The position numbers and the translations under genes are program-made. The notes below the pieces were generated by a model that saw nothing but the letters and a program-made list of their open reading frames with translations, did no database searches and was not told where the DNA came from. A stretch of 64,000 nt of DNA, taken from Misgurnus anguillicaudatus. Its lineage: Eukaryota > Chordata > Actinopteri > Cypriniformes > Cobitidae. The stretch is from NCBI RefSeq assembly GCF_027580225.2, contig NW_027395284.1, positions 2,747,478-2,811,477 of the forward strand, read 5' to 3'. Below are positions 36,812 to 47,460 of this stretch, in pieces. Position 1 is the first letter of the stretch. Each line of letters starts with the position of its first letter.

Positions 36812-38294
36812 AGGCATGATAGGCAGGAATTATCTAAAAAAAAACTTTTTTACCAATTTGTTTAAATTGTCTTTATATACCAATACATAGGCAATGTGGT
36901 GGCAGAAAAACAGTGGAAATGAATGAGACACGAGTGAAATGAACAATATAACTCACTAGAAAATGTCTTGTTGTGCTGTTGAGTGTCAGAATAGGAATGT
37001 CAAAATAGATGACCTTAATTTTTATAGTATACCATCGTCGAAGACACCATTTAAAGATAAACGTAGGTGTTTATGTTTGCAATAAGCCCTCAACCTGACA
37101 GACTGGAGTGATGAAATCATTTGGAAATCTTTTAATAATTTGAATAGAAAATAATTAGAGAAGATATCCGGTGTTCTGTCGAAGTCTGTTCCCTCTGTGT
37201 CTCTTAGTGTTTTTTTCACGTTACGTTTATCATTTATTTAGAAAGATGAAAGATTTGAATTATTTGAGTTCATAATATCAATAATATTAACATTTATTAA
37301 AGTTTTCATATTTCTTTCGTTTTCTATTACTTCTTTTTACCTTATATCTTAGCCTATGTCTTCCTGTTTGTTCTAAATTATGGTGTTTACTAATAAATAT
37401 ATAAACATAGCACACACACGATGTAAAGTGTTAATAATATATAAACAGCCCTATACAAATGTATTTGTATGTAAACATAATAGTTTTAGAACAAACACGT
37501 AGGCTAAAAATATAAGGAAGAAATTGAAAACAGGAAATAATGAAATATGTAATAAATTATATTATACAGAATACATGATAGTATTGCTCTTATAAGTACT
37601 TCAGCGATTCATACTGTAAAAATAGTTGATTTACCAATAAAGAACCATTTTGGTTTTGATTCGGTAACAAACGAGCTAGTTATATTTATAAGACAAAGCA
37701 AAAAACCGATTGCCTTGATGCAAGTTTTTTTATTACCATCAGTTACACTGCGATGAAGGTGAATTTCGTGGAAGATCCATAACATAAACGGTGTTTTGCA
37801 TGGAAGAGGTTCCGTGATGAAAGCATTGTTGACTCTGATTAGGACCACACACTGGAGACAATACTGCTACCGCATCGTCGACTCGAGGAAAAGCAACGCA
37901 ATATTTACTCTCGTTTGATTTCTTCGTTTATTCCTTTTTTTGCCTTGTTTGCCTTCGCTGACTGCATATGCAGGTACTGTGAGTTCTGAATACTGTTTCT
38001 CTGCCGTACTTTTGCTCTTCCTAGAGTGCCTCGTGCACGTTCAAATCAAAACGGGTGTGCGCATGTGTGGGCAGATCCCATAGCAACAGGGGTGGTGCCA
38101 TGGTCACGAGAGAGTGATAGTCCCGAATGGAAAAAATTAGCTATGTTTAAAACAGTCGTGAGAGGTCTACAGACACTCGAGTTTTATACTCTCTTTTTCA
38201 GAGTACTTACATTTTACTTATGTATTGGTATACAAAGACCGTTTAAACAAATTTGTAAAAAAAGATTTTTAGATAATTCCTGCCTATCCTGCCT
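36812..38294 (+). mobile_element. TTAA-flanked element with THAP-like frame (Kolobok-like)
   Basis: TTAA lies at 36808-36811 and 38295-38298. The terminal repeats are AGGCATGATAGGCAGGAATT and, inverted, AGGCAGGATAGGCAGGAATT. The inverted similarity extends about 80 bp inward on each side. Only the first part of a transposase-like reading frame is left, in 1483 bp. Confidence 0.8.
36963..37137 (+). pseudogene. THAP zinc-finger remnant of the TTAA element
   Basis: The frame opens MSCCAVECQNRN, the first cysteine pair of a THAP domain. It continues DDLNFYSIPSSKTPFKDKRR and, past an in-frame stop near 37083, ALNLTDWSDEIIW. The FYSIP and LTDW positions match the usual F-x-x-(F/I)P and DW landmarks. 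The second zinc-ligand pair (C-x2-H) is not visible. THAP domains bind DNA and are the N-terminal module of Kolobok and P-type transposases. Stops and the small remaining interior show the gene is dead. Confidence 0.6.
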
Positions 38295-38723
38295 TTAAAA
38301 GTGCAAAAGCAACACACTATTAACAGAGATTTATTAATATATTCTTTTTGATTTTGATATTTTAAGCCTTGAACAGCTTTTAAATAGTAAAACATCTTTA
38401 AATGTCAAAACATAAACAAACAAAACTAATTAAGTCTTCAGGGACGTGCTGGTGAGGATATTTTGCCACAGATTAATGAACGTATTTTAATCTTCAACTT
38501 TAGACCTTGATGAGAATTAACATTATTCATTATTAACAAAATAAATAAGCCATTACTGTCACAAATCCATTCATGTCTAACCAGCAGAAAAACTTCAACC
38601 TTGAGAAACAATTTTTAAGTAGCCCAATTCAGAACTCCACTGAAAGGCAGAGGACCTGGCAATGCTGCGCTCCGGGCAACGCTGCCTTGATTTTTTAAAA
38701 ACTTTCTTAAGCCAATGTCTAAT

Positions 38724-39223
38724 NNNNNNNNNNNNNNNNNNNNNNNNNNNNNNNNNNNNNNNNNNNNNNNNNNNNNNNNNNNNNNNNNNNNNNNNNNNNN
38801 NNNNNNNNNNNNNNNNNNNNNNNNNNNNNNNNNNNNNNNNNNNNNNNNNNNNNNNNNNNNNNNNNNNNNNNNNNNNNNNNNNNNNNNNNNNNNNNNNNNN
38901 NNNNNNNNNNNNNNNNNNNNNNNNNNNNNNNNNNNNNNNNNNNNNNNNNNNNNNNNNNNNNNNNNNNNNNNNNNNNNNNNNNNNNNNNNNNNNNNNNNNN
39001 NNNNNNNNNNNNNNNNNNNNNNNNNNNNNNNNNNNNNNNNNNNNNNNNNNNNNNNNNNNNNNNNNNNNNNNNNNNNNNNNNNNNNNNNNNNNNNNNNNNN
39101 NNNNNNNNNNNNNNNNNNNNNNNNNNNNNNNNNNNNNNNNNNNNNNNNNNNNNNNNNNNNNNNNNNNNNNNNNNNNNNNNNNNNNNNNNNNNNNNNNNNN
39201 NNNNNNNNNNNNNNNNNNNNNNN
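38724..39223. other. Assembly gap of 500 N
   Basis: Exactly 500 undetermined bases, a round number that suggests a scaffolding placeholder instead of a measured length. Repeat sequence lies on both sides. Confidence 0.99.
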
Positions 39224-39520
39224 AGTATAAAGCAATAGGGCCCGGTTGCATAAAGCACCTTAAGTGTAATGTTCCCTTAAATTCACCCTTATATTTCATT
39301 TAAACTTAAGGTTGCAAAAAAAACCTTAAGCTTTTTCTGTTGCATCTCCATGGCAACAATAGTATTTTATAAACCTGGGTCACTGTCGTGAAACATTTAA
39401 CGATTACCCTTACCTAAGAGAACCATTTAAGGGATTATACTGTATGCAACACCTTTAAATTATTATCTTACTGTAGTTAAAGGGAATTTACCCCTTAAGT
39501 GTGGGCCAAGACCTTTCTGC
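39224..39520. repeat. MITE-like fragment with CCTTAAG motifs
   Basis: GGGCCCGGTTGCATAAAGCA followed by repeated CCTTAAG motifs is typical of a fish MITE. Its other end falls in or beyond the gap. Confidence 0.45.
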
Positions 39521-39865
39521 ATAGTTCTATTCTTTCTGCATCCATCATCTAAAATTGAATCAAATTAAACATTCTCTGTTTTAACCTCTCGACACGCACT
39601 TATTCGTTTTTTTAAGCCTGCTAACATTAATAATATTAATATCAACATTAATATACATCGTTTAAAATGTCTACGGGTTTAGCATCAGTGTATGGTCTCT
39701 GTTTTGAGATACATATCATATCATGTAGTAAGTTATTTTGTTACAGAAGTCCAGATGACAACATGCAAAATATAAACTGGACTTCTTACCTTATAACGAT
39801 CGCGAGTTGAATCCGGTCTGTTTCAGATGTGTGAATAACCCATAAAATTCATCAAATGACAACTT

Positions 39866-40070
39866 TTGTCCACAAATGCGTATAATCCATGAAATATAGT
39901 CTGTTGTTTACATCAGATTTCGCGTGAACATGTATGAGATGGAGCCGCAGCGGTCACGTCAGCTTGTCCACAAATGCGTATAATCCATGAAATACAGATA
40001 TATAGTCCGTTGTTTTACATCAGATTTCGCGTGAACGTGTATGAGATGGAGCCGCAGCGGTCATGTCAGC
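39866..40070. repeat. Tandem duplication, period 98 bp
   Basis: TTGTCCACAAATGCGTATAA opens both copies (39866 and 39964). Both run through ATGAGATGGAGCCGCAGCGG. The second copy has a few extra bases (ATATA). Confidence 0.85.
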
Positions 40071-40254
40071 TGGGGGTTCAGGGATATTTTCAGTAAGTTT
40101 CACATTACTGAGCCGGCTTGCTAGGTGTTTGCTTAGATTTGAGGTGGAATCTTTCGCGGCGCTCATACGTCATTGTCACTCGACTCGCGTCACGACACGA
40201 GAGAGTCTCACGAAACAAAATCAAGATTAAAAAAATAACGCAGTAACGCAGCCT

Positions 40255-40383
40255 GCTAACGGGGAAGTAACAGTAATCTAATTACTGGTTTTGCAATTGT
40301 AATCCCTTACTTTACTCGTTACTTGAAAAAAGTAATCGGATTACAGTAACGCGTTACTTCTAACGCGTTACTGCCCATCACTG
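40255..40383. mobile_element. hAT-like right end
   Basis: AGTAACGCGTTACTTCTAAC followed by GCGTTACTGCCCATCACTG is a common fish hAT terminus. The matching left end is not seen. Confidence 0.55.
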
Positions 40384-40478
40384 CTCTGGAGACACCAAAG
40401 ATTTATTTTACATCTTAAAGGGGCCATTTCACAAGACCTTTTTAAGATGTCAAATAAATCTTTGGTGTCCCCAGAGCA
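40382..40478. repeat. Inverted repeat across the left edge of the TTAA element
   Basis: The arm 40382-40418 is the inverse of 40442-40478 with few mismatches (ACCAAAGATTTATTTTAC against its complement). The loop is 23 nt. Confidence 0.85.
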
Positions 40479-40591
40479 CAAATGTGAAGTTTTAGCTCAA
40501 AATACCATATAAATAATTTATTATAGCATGTTAAAATAGCGACTTTGTAGGTGTGTGCAAAAATGTGCTGTTTTGGGTGTGTCCTTTAAAA

Positions 40592-43465
40592 TAGGGGTGC
40601 ACCGAAATTTCGGTCGCCGAAATTTTCGGTCAAAAATGGCATTATCTGTTTCGGCCGAAATAAAAAATCCAGCCGAAAAAGTCAACCGAAAATGAATGTT
40701 AACTGCGCCCCTCCCATCCGTGCACTAGCGCTTAGGTTTCACTCACGGTGATCAGTCGTCTCCCACCCCTCCCCTTCGTGCTCAAGCAGGTTTCACTCAC
40801 GGTCGAGCTGTTTGCACGCGTCTGCAAAGATTAAGCATGTCTTGATGTGTAAACTTTAGAGAGAGTCGCGCTAATGTGTCTCATACTGTAATCCATTAAC
40901 ATACATTCGGCGAATAAAGCAACGAAACACAACGTAACGTTTTTATGTGGAGCGACTGTTGCGCTGTTTGGGATCCACCCTCGTTCTCTATGTGTGCGCG
41001 CGCGTTTAATAGTGCACATACGAGAGAAACGCGTTTAAAAAAAAAAACAAGCAAACATAAAATCTCTCTGTTATTGACAGGGCACATATAAACAAAATTA
41101 TCTCCACAGTATTCTTTTTCTAATAAAAACATTTGTTTATGTCTTAAGTGTATGTATAGATTACAGTCAGATTAACCTACTTAAGTCTGTGTCATTAATG
41201 TTAATCAAACAACCCACACAGCAAAATCCCCGGTGTTAAATAAACACTGTGGGTGTATATATAATCCACTCCGAGATGTGTGTGTATAAAGACTGGTGTC
41301 AAAATTTAACACTGAAGCAGTGTTGAAGTTAATGAGATAATGAATTGATGATTAAGACATTAATGGTGAACACCTGCTGGTCATTCTGTGTCAAATCAAC
41401 CTTAATTTTCCTGGATTTTTTTTTTTTTTTGGAGAAAGTAATGCTAAAATTATGAAGAAAGACAAAATGCAATAGATGAATACAGCGAAATCGCCAGTAT
41501 TATATGAACATTGTTGGGAGTATGACTCCAAAAGCTGCAATCTTGCACGTTTGCCTCTCTATCATCATCTCTGTTAAAAAAACTAAAATTATAACTTGCA
41601 GCGTTATTTTCTAAACCGGGATGATAAATTTAACTTCTAAACAGCTGTCAGAACAAAATACAAGTGCTCAACTATTCCAGCATCCACACACGTGATTTAG
41701 TAGACAAATCTTCTTTCTGACGTGATGTAATCACAGAATGTATCACATTAAATCTTAAGTTTGTGTTTCTTATGGGTTCATTTGAAGTCACCATTATTGT
41801 AATTAACGTTTCCTTTAGTTAGACATTTTTCCTTTGACCTTCACTAAACTAATTTTCCTCTTTTAGCAATTGTTATATTGTTTTATTAAGAATGTTTGTT
41901 CATTGCTTAATGTAGAGGGAAAACTTTTCATAGCATCTGAGATTGGTTATTTATTTTATTCTTTACCAATCATTAAAACATTTGATCATAAATAAATGAT
42001 AAAGACAACAATGCAAATACAAAAATGCTCTATGAATGACACTGTTCTGTAAGACTGCTGTAATGCTTTAGTTTTTTTTTTTTTTTTTTTTGCTTAAGAG
42101 AGACATCATAACTTCTGATACAAATCTCAACAAGGGTGACAGTAAATGGTAAGAAATTTGCACAATTTTGTCATGTCACAATGCATGATGGGAGTTATGA
42201 ATGAGTTTTATACAATCCTGGTACCCAGCATGCATTGCGGCATGAAGCTTTGTTGTTGATTGTCACCATGATTGTGTTTTATAGGCTGATTGTTGATGTC
42301 TCAGTGTGTCTGACTGACACCACAGATTAGATTTTGGTGAAAAACATTAACTCTTAAGGCTATATGGATTTCATGGGGTGGACCAAATATAAAATTAAAC
42401 ACGTATATACAGTGATTATTTTTTTGTATGAGATCATTGAATCACAACACTTATGTTTTCATAATAATTAACATTGTAACAGTTCTAGACTTCATTTCTC
42501 TCATCTTTCTCTGCTCTAACAGAAGTGATTAATTAACACACTGCCACAATGAGCAGAAAAAAACTAACAATAAACTTTAAGACCCAAGTACCCAACTAAA
42601 GGAAACACTAATCGGAGCAATGGTGACTAACTTTGTTAACCAGATTTACAGCAGTTGTATCGAAGTTAAACTTATCATCCATGTAACTTTGCAAGCAAGT
42701 TGTAATTTTAGTTTTCAAACAGAGATGATGATAGTGTTTATTTAACTGTGGGGATTTCATCTATAACATTTAAATATTTTGTCTTTCTGCATTATTTGAG
42801 TATTACTTTATCCAGAAAAAGAGTCATCAAAATAAAAAGATTAAAGACAGGGAAAATTCTAAAATTAAGGTTGATTTGACACAGAATGACCAGCAGGTGT
42901 TCACCGTTAATGTCTTAATCATCACTTCATTATCTCATTAACTTCAACACTGCTTCAGTGTTAAATTTTAACACCAGTCTTTATACACACCCATCTGGGA
43001 GTGGATTATATATACACCCACAGTGTTTATTTAACACCGGGGATTTTGCTGTGCATGACAAAGAGACAAATAGCTCTAAAAATAATAATACATTTAATTT
43101 ATTGTGTTATGATTCATTTAATTTGATTTCTGTACCTAATGCTAATTTCAGACCTTATTAATGTACAACTTTGTTCTTTTTTGTAAATGTTTGCAATTTC
43201 TTTATTGTTTATTAGATTTTTTCCCACCTGCTTTTTGCTGATCCGAAAAATAATCTGATCTGTGCCTCAAAAACTGTAATGTGATCCGAACTGTGAGGTT
43301 TTTTTTTATCCATCACACACCCCTAGTAAAGTTAGTACACAGTGATAGCCATAAATGCAATTGTACTTATAATTGGCATAATAATTTCTTTCGGTGTTTC
43401 GGTTTTTCGGCCTTGGTTTCCTTTTTTCGGTTTTGGCCAAGAATTTTCATTTCGGTGCATCCCTA
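40592..43465. mobile_element. hAT-type element nested in the TTAA element
   Basis: The perfect 8-bp duplication CTTTAAAA lies at 40584-40591 and 43466-43473. The ends are TAGGGGTGCACCGAAATTTC and, inverted, TAGGGATGCACCGAAATGAA, with further TTCGGCCGAAA motifs inside. No transposase is recognisable, and most of its length is another insertion. Confidence 0.92.
41217..43053. mobile_element. Foldback element nested in the hAT
   Basis: Outer arms of about 192 bp (41217-41408 and 42862-43053) are nearly perfect inverses and start CACAGCAAAATCCCCGGTGT. Diverged inverted similarity continues inward to about 41650 and 42640, for example ATCATCATCTCTGTTAAAAA against its complement. The terminal CACA might point to a CACTA/EnSpm relative, but the target duplication is not clear. 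No coding frame is present. Confidence 0.85.
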
Positions 43466-43821
43466 CTTTAAAATGCAAATGAGCTGATGAAATTCAAACA
43501 CTGATAACAATGATGGTGGTTTGTTGAAATTGAAACTTAATTGTGCTGTGAATTTTTTTCTCTGTCTCTCCCTCTCTGCACTAAATGGCAGTGCTGTGGT
43601 TGGATAGTGCAGATTAAGGTGTGGTATTATTATAATAAGAGCTCCTTCTGACATCATAAGGAGAGCCAAATTTCAACTACCTATTTTTTCACATGCTTGC
43701 AGAGAATGGAAGTTACTGGGTTGATCTTTTTCACATTTTCTAGGTTGATAGAAGCACTGGGGACCCAATTGTAGTACTTAAACATGGAAAAAGTCAGATT
43801 TTCATGCCATGGCCCCTTTAA

Positions 43822-44680
43822 AAAATTATTGAAATGGGGCCCTTAAAAGTAAATGAAAGTAAGATAATTACAAACACAGTTTTTCAATATTTTACTATGT
43901 TCTTCCATCAACTTAGCCGAATAAATACATATCTCTCTTTTCTCAATGCGTACACTTAAACTTAACTTGATATTTCGCAGAGTCTGCTCAATGTACTAAC
44001 ATTAGTACAGGCATGTTGGTTATGTTGACTGTAGTTTAAGCAAGAGGGGGAGTAGTCAGGAGTGATGATGTTACTGTGCCCAAGGTCGAGTGCTACAAAC
44101 TAAGTGCTCTTCCGCCATACAATATAGTTATATTTTTTACCATACTTCCTCGTGTAACTACTCATGTAACAGTCTTTGAATAGGGAAAACATGGAAGTGT
44201 TTGGTGGCTATTAAATTCATCCCTGTTTGGATCCTAATGAATGAATGGTGCTTGGCTAAATGCTAACACATTCACGCCACACTTTACAACAAATAAAGGC
44301 AGGGTGCATGAAAGCCAATGTTGATATTTGAAATCATCTAAACAAACACACCCTTACCCTAATAGAATAATAGAATCTGGACCTTCTTTTGATAGACCCG
44401 CCCCACACATACGCAACCCAGGCAACGATGTCATTTAGTAGACATGCTGCTAATTGGCTCCAAGTGTGTTTTGATAGTCGGCCTGTCTCCCTTTTCCAAA
44501 ACGTTTTTTTTTTAGAAATTGTGCACCCCACCTTTAAGTGCACACATTGAGAAAAGAGAGGTTTGTATTAATTCATCTAAGTTGAGGGAAGAACATGGTA
44601 AATATTGAAAAATGATTGTGTTTTCCTTTAAGAAAAATTAAAGAACTACAACAGTTCAAATCAACAACTGTAGTTTTAAC
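43822..44680. other. Intergenic sequence with possible repeat fragments
   Basis: No exon is seen. TTGTGCACCCCACCTTTAA near 44519-44537 resembles the end of a TTAA-type MITE. Confidence 0.4.
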
Positions 44681-44685
44681 CTTTC

Positions 44686-44822
44686 TCAAACAGACATCCT
44701 TTTCTGCATTCTTGATGCTCTCTGTCCTCCTCTGTCCCTTGCCCCAGTAAACCATTTTAGCAGTGCCTTCTCAGCTTCTTGCTGGTTGACCTTGGACATC
44801 AGGGCGTTGTTCTTAAGAGCAT
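44686..44822 (-). CDS. Terminal coding exon of an unrecognised small gene
   Basis: A good acceptor (TTTATTTGGTTTTGCAG) precedes 137 nt that enter in phase 1 and end at TGA (44686-44688). The peptide ALKNNALMSKVNQQEAEKAL continues LKWFTGARDRGGQRASRMQK and RMSV. It is helical, polar and strongly basic at the end, with no membrane segment. I do not recognise the family. Codon use and the clean acceptor make a real exon likely. It lies upstream of ARHGAP21 on the same strand and should be the last exon of a separate gene. No clear AATAAA was seen within about 150 bp downstream. Confidence 0.7.
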
Positions 44823-44923
44823 CTGCAAAACCAAATAAATTTTTAAGATAAAGAAATATTAAAAATGGCACATTTGTACTTTTTACAATGACAGTCTTTG
44901 GCATACAGTAGGTATTAAAGGAT

Positions 44924-45060
44924 GGATACTCGAACCGAGCCAGCGGGACCCGACGGTACCCGACGGGCCGGGTTCGGATAGATATTTAGAAATTATGTTC
45001 GGGTTGGGCTCGGTGCAATAAGGCATTGAACATTTGAAATTTAAAACAGCTTATTATAAT
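44924..45060. repeat. GC-rich dispersed repeat fragment
   Basis: Repeated GGGACCCGACGG and GGGCCGGGTTCGG motifs within AT-rich surroundings look like a transposon terminus. The partner end was not found. Confidence 0.4.
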
Positions 45061-45089
45061 ATGTAGGCAGCCAATGGGCCTGTTTATAG

Positions 45090-45555
45090 CGATAGTTCAT
45101 CTTAAAATGAAACACGCGCATTCACACATCACCTTCTTATTCATCTAATGTTTAATAGCGGGTTGCAAAACAACTTCATAGGTGCATACTGCCACCTACT
45201 GTATCGGGTGCACAGAATGAGGGCGTAGGGGCTGCCGTTTCTCTGGGGATAATGTTGTATTAGAGGTAAAAAATGATATAAATACTGTTCGGTTTCTCGC
45301 ACAAACCGAAGGTTTTGTGTCTTAAGTAGGACACGGATGTGTCGTCACGAGCTGCAGGGTTTTATTTGGATTTGTCTGTGCATGTTTTTTTTCTCTTTCG
45401 GTTTTTGTTACCATCCACTTATACAACTGACAGACTGAAACTGTTGGAGTTAAAAATCTACATTTGTGTTCTACTGAAGAAACAAAGTCACCTACCTCTT
45501 GGATGGCCTGGGGGTAAGCTGATAAACATAAGTTTCATTTTAAGATGAACTATCG
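45090..45555. mobile_element. MITE with perfect 24-bp terminal inverted repeats
   Basis: CGATAGTTCATCTTAAAATG (first 20 of 24 bases, 45090-45113) is the exact inverse of 45532-45555. The internal TTGGATGGCCTGGGGGTAAG motif is common in fish transposon copies. It lies in an intron of the small gene. Confidence 0.88.
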
Positions 45556-46081
45556 TCATCCATCTTCATGTGTGCGGAAATGTGTTTATGTTGAATAACA
45601 GCTACTCAGGATCTGAAAAAAATCCATAAAAATGACAAAATTATATGAGTTAACAGCTACTGTTAAAGTTCACTAACCAAGTCTATACTATACAGTATGT
45701 ACGCTAAAAAAAAATTCATGTAAAGGTAGGCATAGAAGTCAATAGTCTTGTTATAACGCTGCACCTAATTGCTTCCCTACATCCAAAATGACATTAAAAC
45801 TTGTAATAGATATCAGTGATCAAACTGAGCAAACAAAATAGTGCTCTTACTAGATGCAGCCAAACGAAAACGTGATTTCCATAGGAGGGGACAGCAGTCA
45901 ATATTTTACTTGAGTAAAAATACAGTAATTCGTGTTATCTAATATTATCAAACTAATGTGTCACAAAAAGCACTCACATCTGAACAAACATTACTTTTTA
46001 GAGCGAATCAGACGCCAATCGTCGATGGATTTTCTTCCTGCTGTGATTCAAGTGAACATTTCTGAAAGCGCGTTAACTTAC

Positions 46082-46161
46082 TTTGTCAGCTCGCGTGCGT
46101 TTATCCGGGTCTGACGCACAGGTCGCGCGAGCATTTTCGTCTTCGAATACATTTCCCGCTT
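46082..46161 (-). CDS. Probable first coding exon of the small gene
   Basis: An ATG at 46152-46150 opens 23 codons plus two bases, MYSKTKMLARPVRQTRINAR followed by ELT, up to a strong donor ACAAA|gtaagt. A possible acceptor (TACTGAAACAG) lies at 46162 upward. The exon is CpG-rich. It leaves in phase 2, while the terminal exon at 44686-44822 enters in phase 1. At least one exon between 44823 and 46081 is therefore unresolved, and the link between the two is an inference. Confidence 0.45.
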
Positions 46162-46806
46162 CTGTTTCAGTAGATTGATAGTTCACTTGCATCCACTCCT
46201 TGGCGTGTTTTTAAGTTTCACGTTACGAGCGAGAAGTGCTGCAGCCTGCAGATGTACAGATGATTCAGATCTTGCAGCACACGGAACAAATCATTCAAAC
46301 TGATTCAAACCGTTCAATCAATAGCTAGTTTAGAATCGACCCGGTACAAAACAGTAATTCATTTGCAATATTTTGTGAAGAACCGACTCGTTCAAAAGAG
46401 TCATTCATTCACAAATCAAATGCTTCGGCAAATTATGAAATAATAATAATAATCTGAAGTTCGCATTTCGTACTGCATCGTGCGTCGTGCAAAACTGAGG
46501 GCATGTCAATAGAAATATCATCGAGTTACGAGTAAAAGTAAAAATACCCACTATAACTGTTATCCTAAAGCGCTTCTTAAGTAAATGTTACGTTAACAGA
46601 GTAAATGTAATGTTTTAAAACTCTAACAATTTAAACACAAGGTTGATTTTCGCAACCTCGACCGTACGCATTCACCAAACGTTATCCCGGCGAGCTTCGC
46701 CACTGATTTAGAATAACATCCAAGAATATTTTAATGTTTGACTACTTGAATATACTTTTTATCAACAGTTTAATGTCATATATTGTAATAAAACAGATCT
46801 ACTCAC

Positions 46807-46915
46807 CACACTTCGAGCTTGCAGCACTCCAGTGAAGACAGCAATGTACCAGCTCTACGTTAACTGGCTCAGGAGAACAATGCGCATGTCCTTTCTTTCT
46901 TGGCGCCGTTTTTTT
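46807..46915 (-). other. Possible 5' untranslated exon and promoter of the small gene
   Basis: The minus-strand segment starting near GGCGCCAAGAAAGAAAGG ends AAGTGTG|gtgagt, a near-consensus donor. A short upstream frame (ATGCGCATTG...) stops before the donor. Its 5' end is not defined. Confidence 0.4.
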
Positions 46916-47110
46916 AAACGAATACAACATAGTGATGATGCAGGACAAATCACTTTTTAGCATTAATACTGCATTTTCTGTAGGATACACATATAATTCG
47001 AGTTTATTGCAATACACGTACACACACACAAACACACACAATGTCTACGGTTTAGAATTTGTATGGGCCTGTATCTGCATAAATATACCCCAAAACACAA
47101 TGTGCATATA

Positions 47111-47460
47111 GCCCTTACGAAAATTTACCATGGTTTTATTGTGGTAAAAGTGTAAACATGTTTTTTTGGTGTATTGGTTACTAGCAAAACCATGGTTCTA
47201 TTATGTTTTTTGTTTTTGTTTTAACTATAGTAAAACCATGGTTAATTTTCTACATGAAAGTATAATAGCCCATTGAAAAAAGAGACAGCATAGCTAACGA
47301 AAATTAAGCATGTTTTTTTGTGGTACAGTAAAATGTTTTTTGGTATTGATTAGGCCTACTATTGGCAAAACCATGGTTTTACTAGAGTATGTTTTTTTTT
47401 TTTTTGTTTAAACTGTAGTAAACCATTTAATTTAATTTAATTATTTAATTTTCATAAGGG
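47111..47460. mobile_element. MITE with ACCATGGTTTTA motifs
   Basis: CCCTTACGAAAATTTACC at the left and AATTTTCATAAGGG at the right are inverted ends. The flanks contain TATA on both sides. Several ACCATGGTT motifs repeat inside. Confidence 0.65.

Larger units (their letters stand above)
36655..38420. mobile_element. hAT-like repeat split by a TTAA element
   Basis: TAGGGCTGCAACTAACGATT is a typical hAT left terminus. The copy is interrupted at 36808 and resumes at 38299 with AAGTGCAAAAGCAACACAC. The right terminus was not identified, so the end coordinate is approximate. Confidence 0.5.
40419..43817. mobile_element. TTAA-flanked element, family B, interrupted
   Basis: TTAA lies at 40415-40418 and 43818-43821. 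The ends are AGGGGCCATTTCACAAGA and the inverse of GCCATGGCCCCT. Removing the hAT at 40592-43465 leaves about 525 bp that resembles the 32949-33159 copy at both ends. Confidence 0.8.

Noticed and set aside
38595..39303. Long apparent open frames on both strands across the gap
   Set aside because: They consist of undetermined bases and have no meaning.
45600..45622. A linking exon of the small gene after the acceptor GGATTTTTTTCAG (minus strand)
   Set aside because: Read in the phase required by the first coding exon, it meets a stop codon at once.
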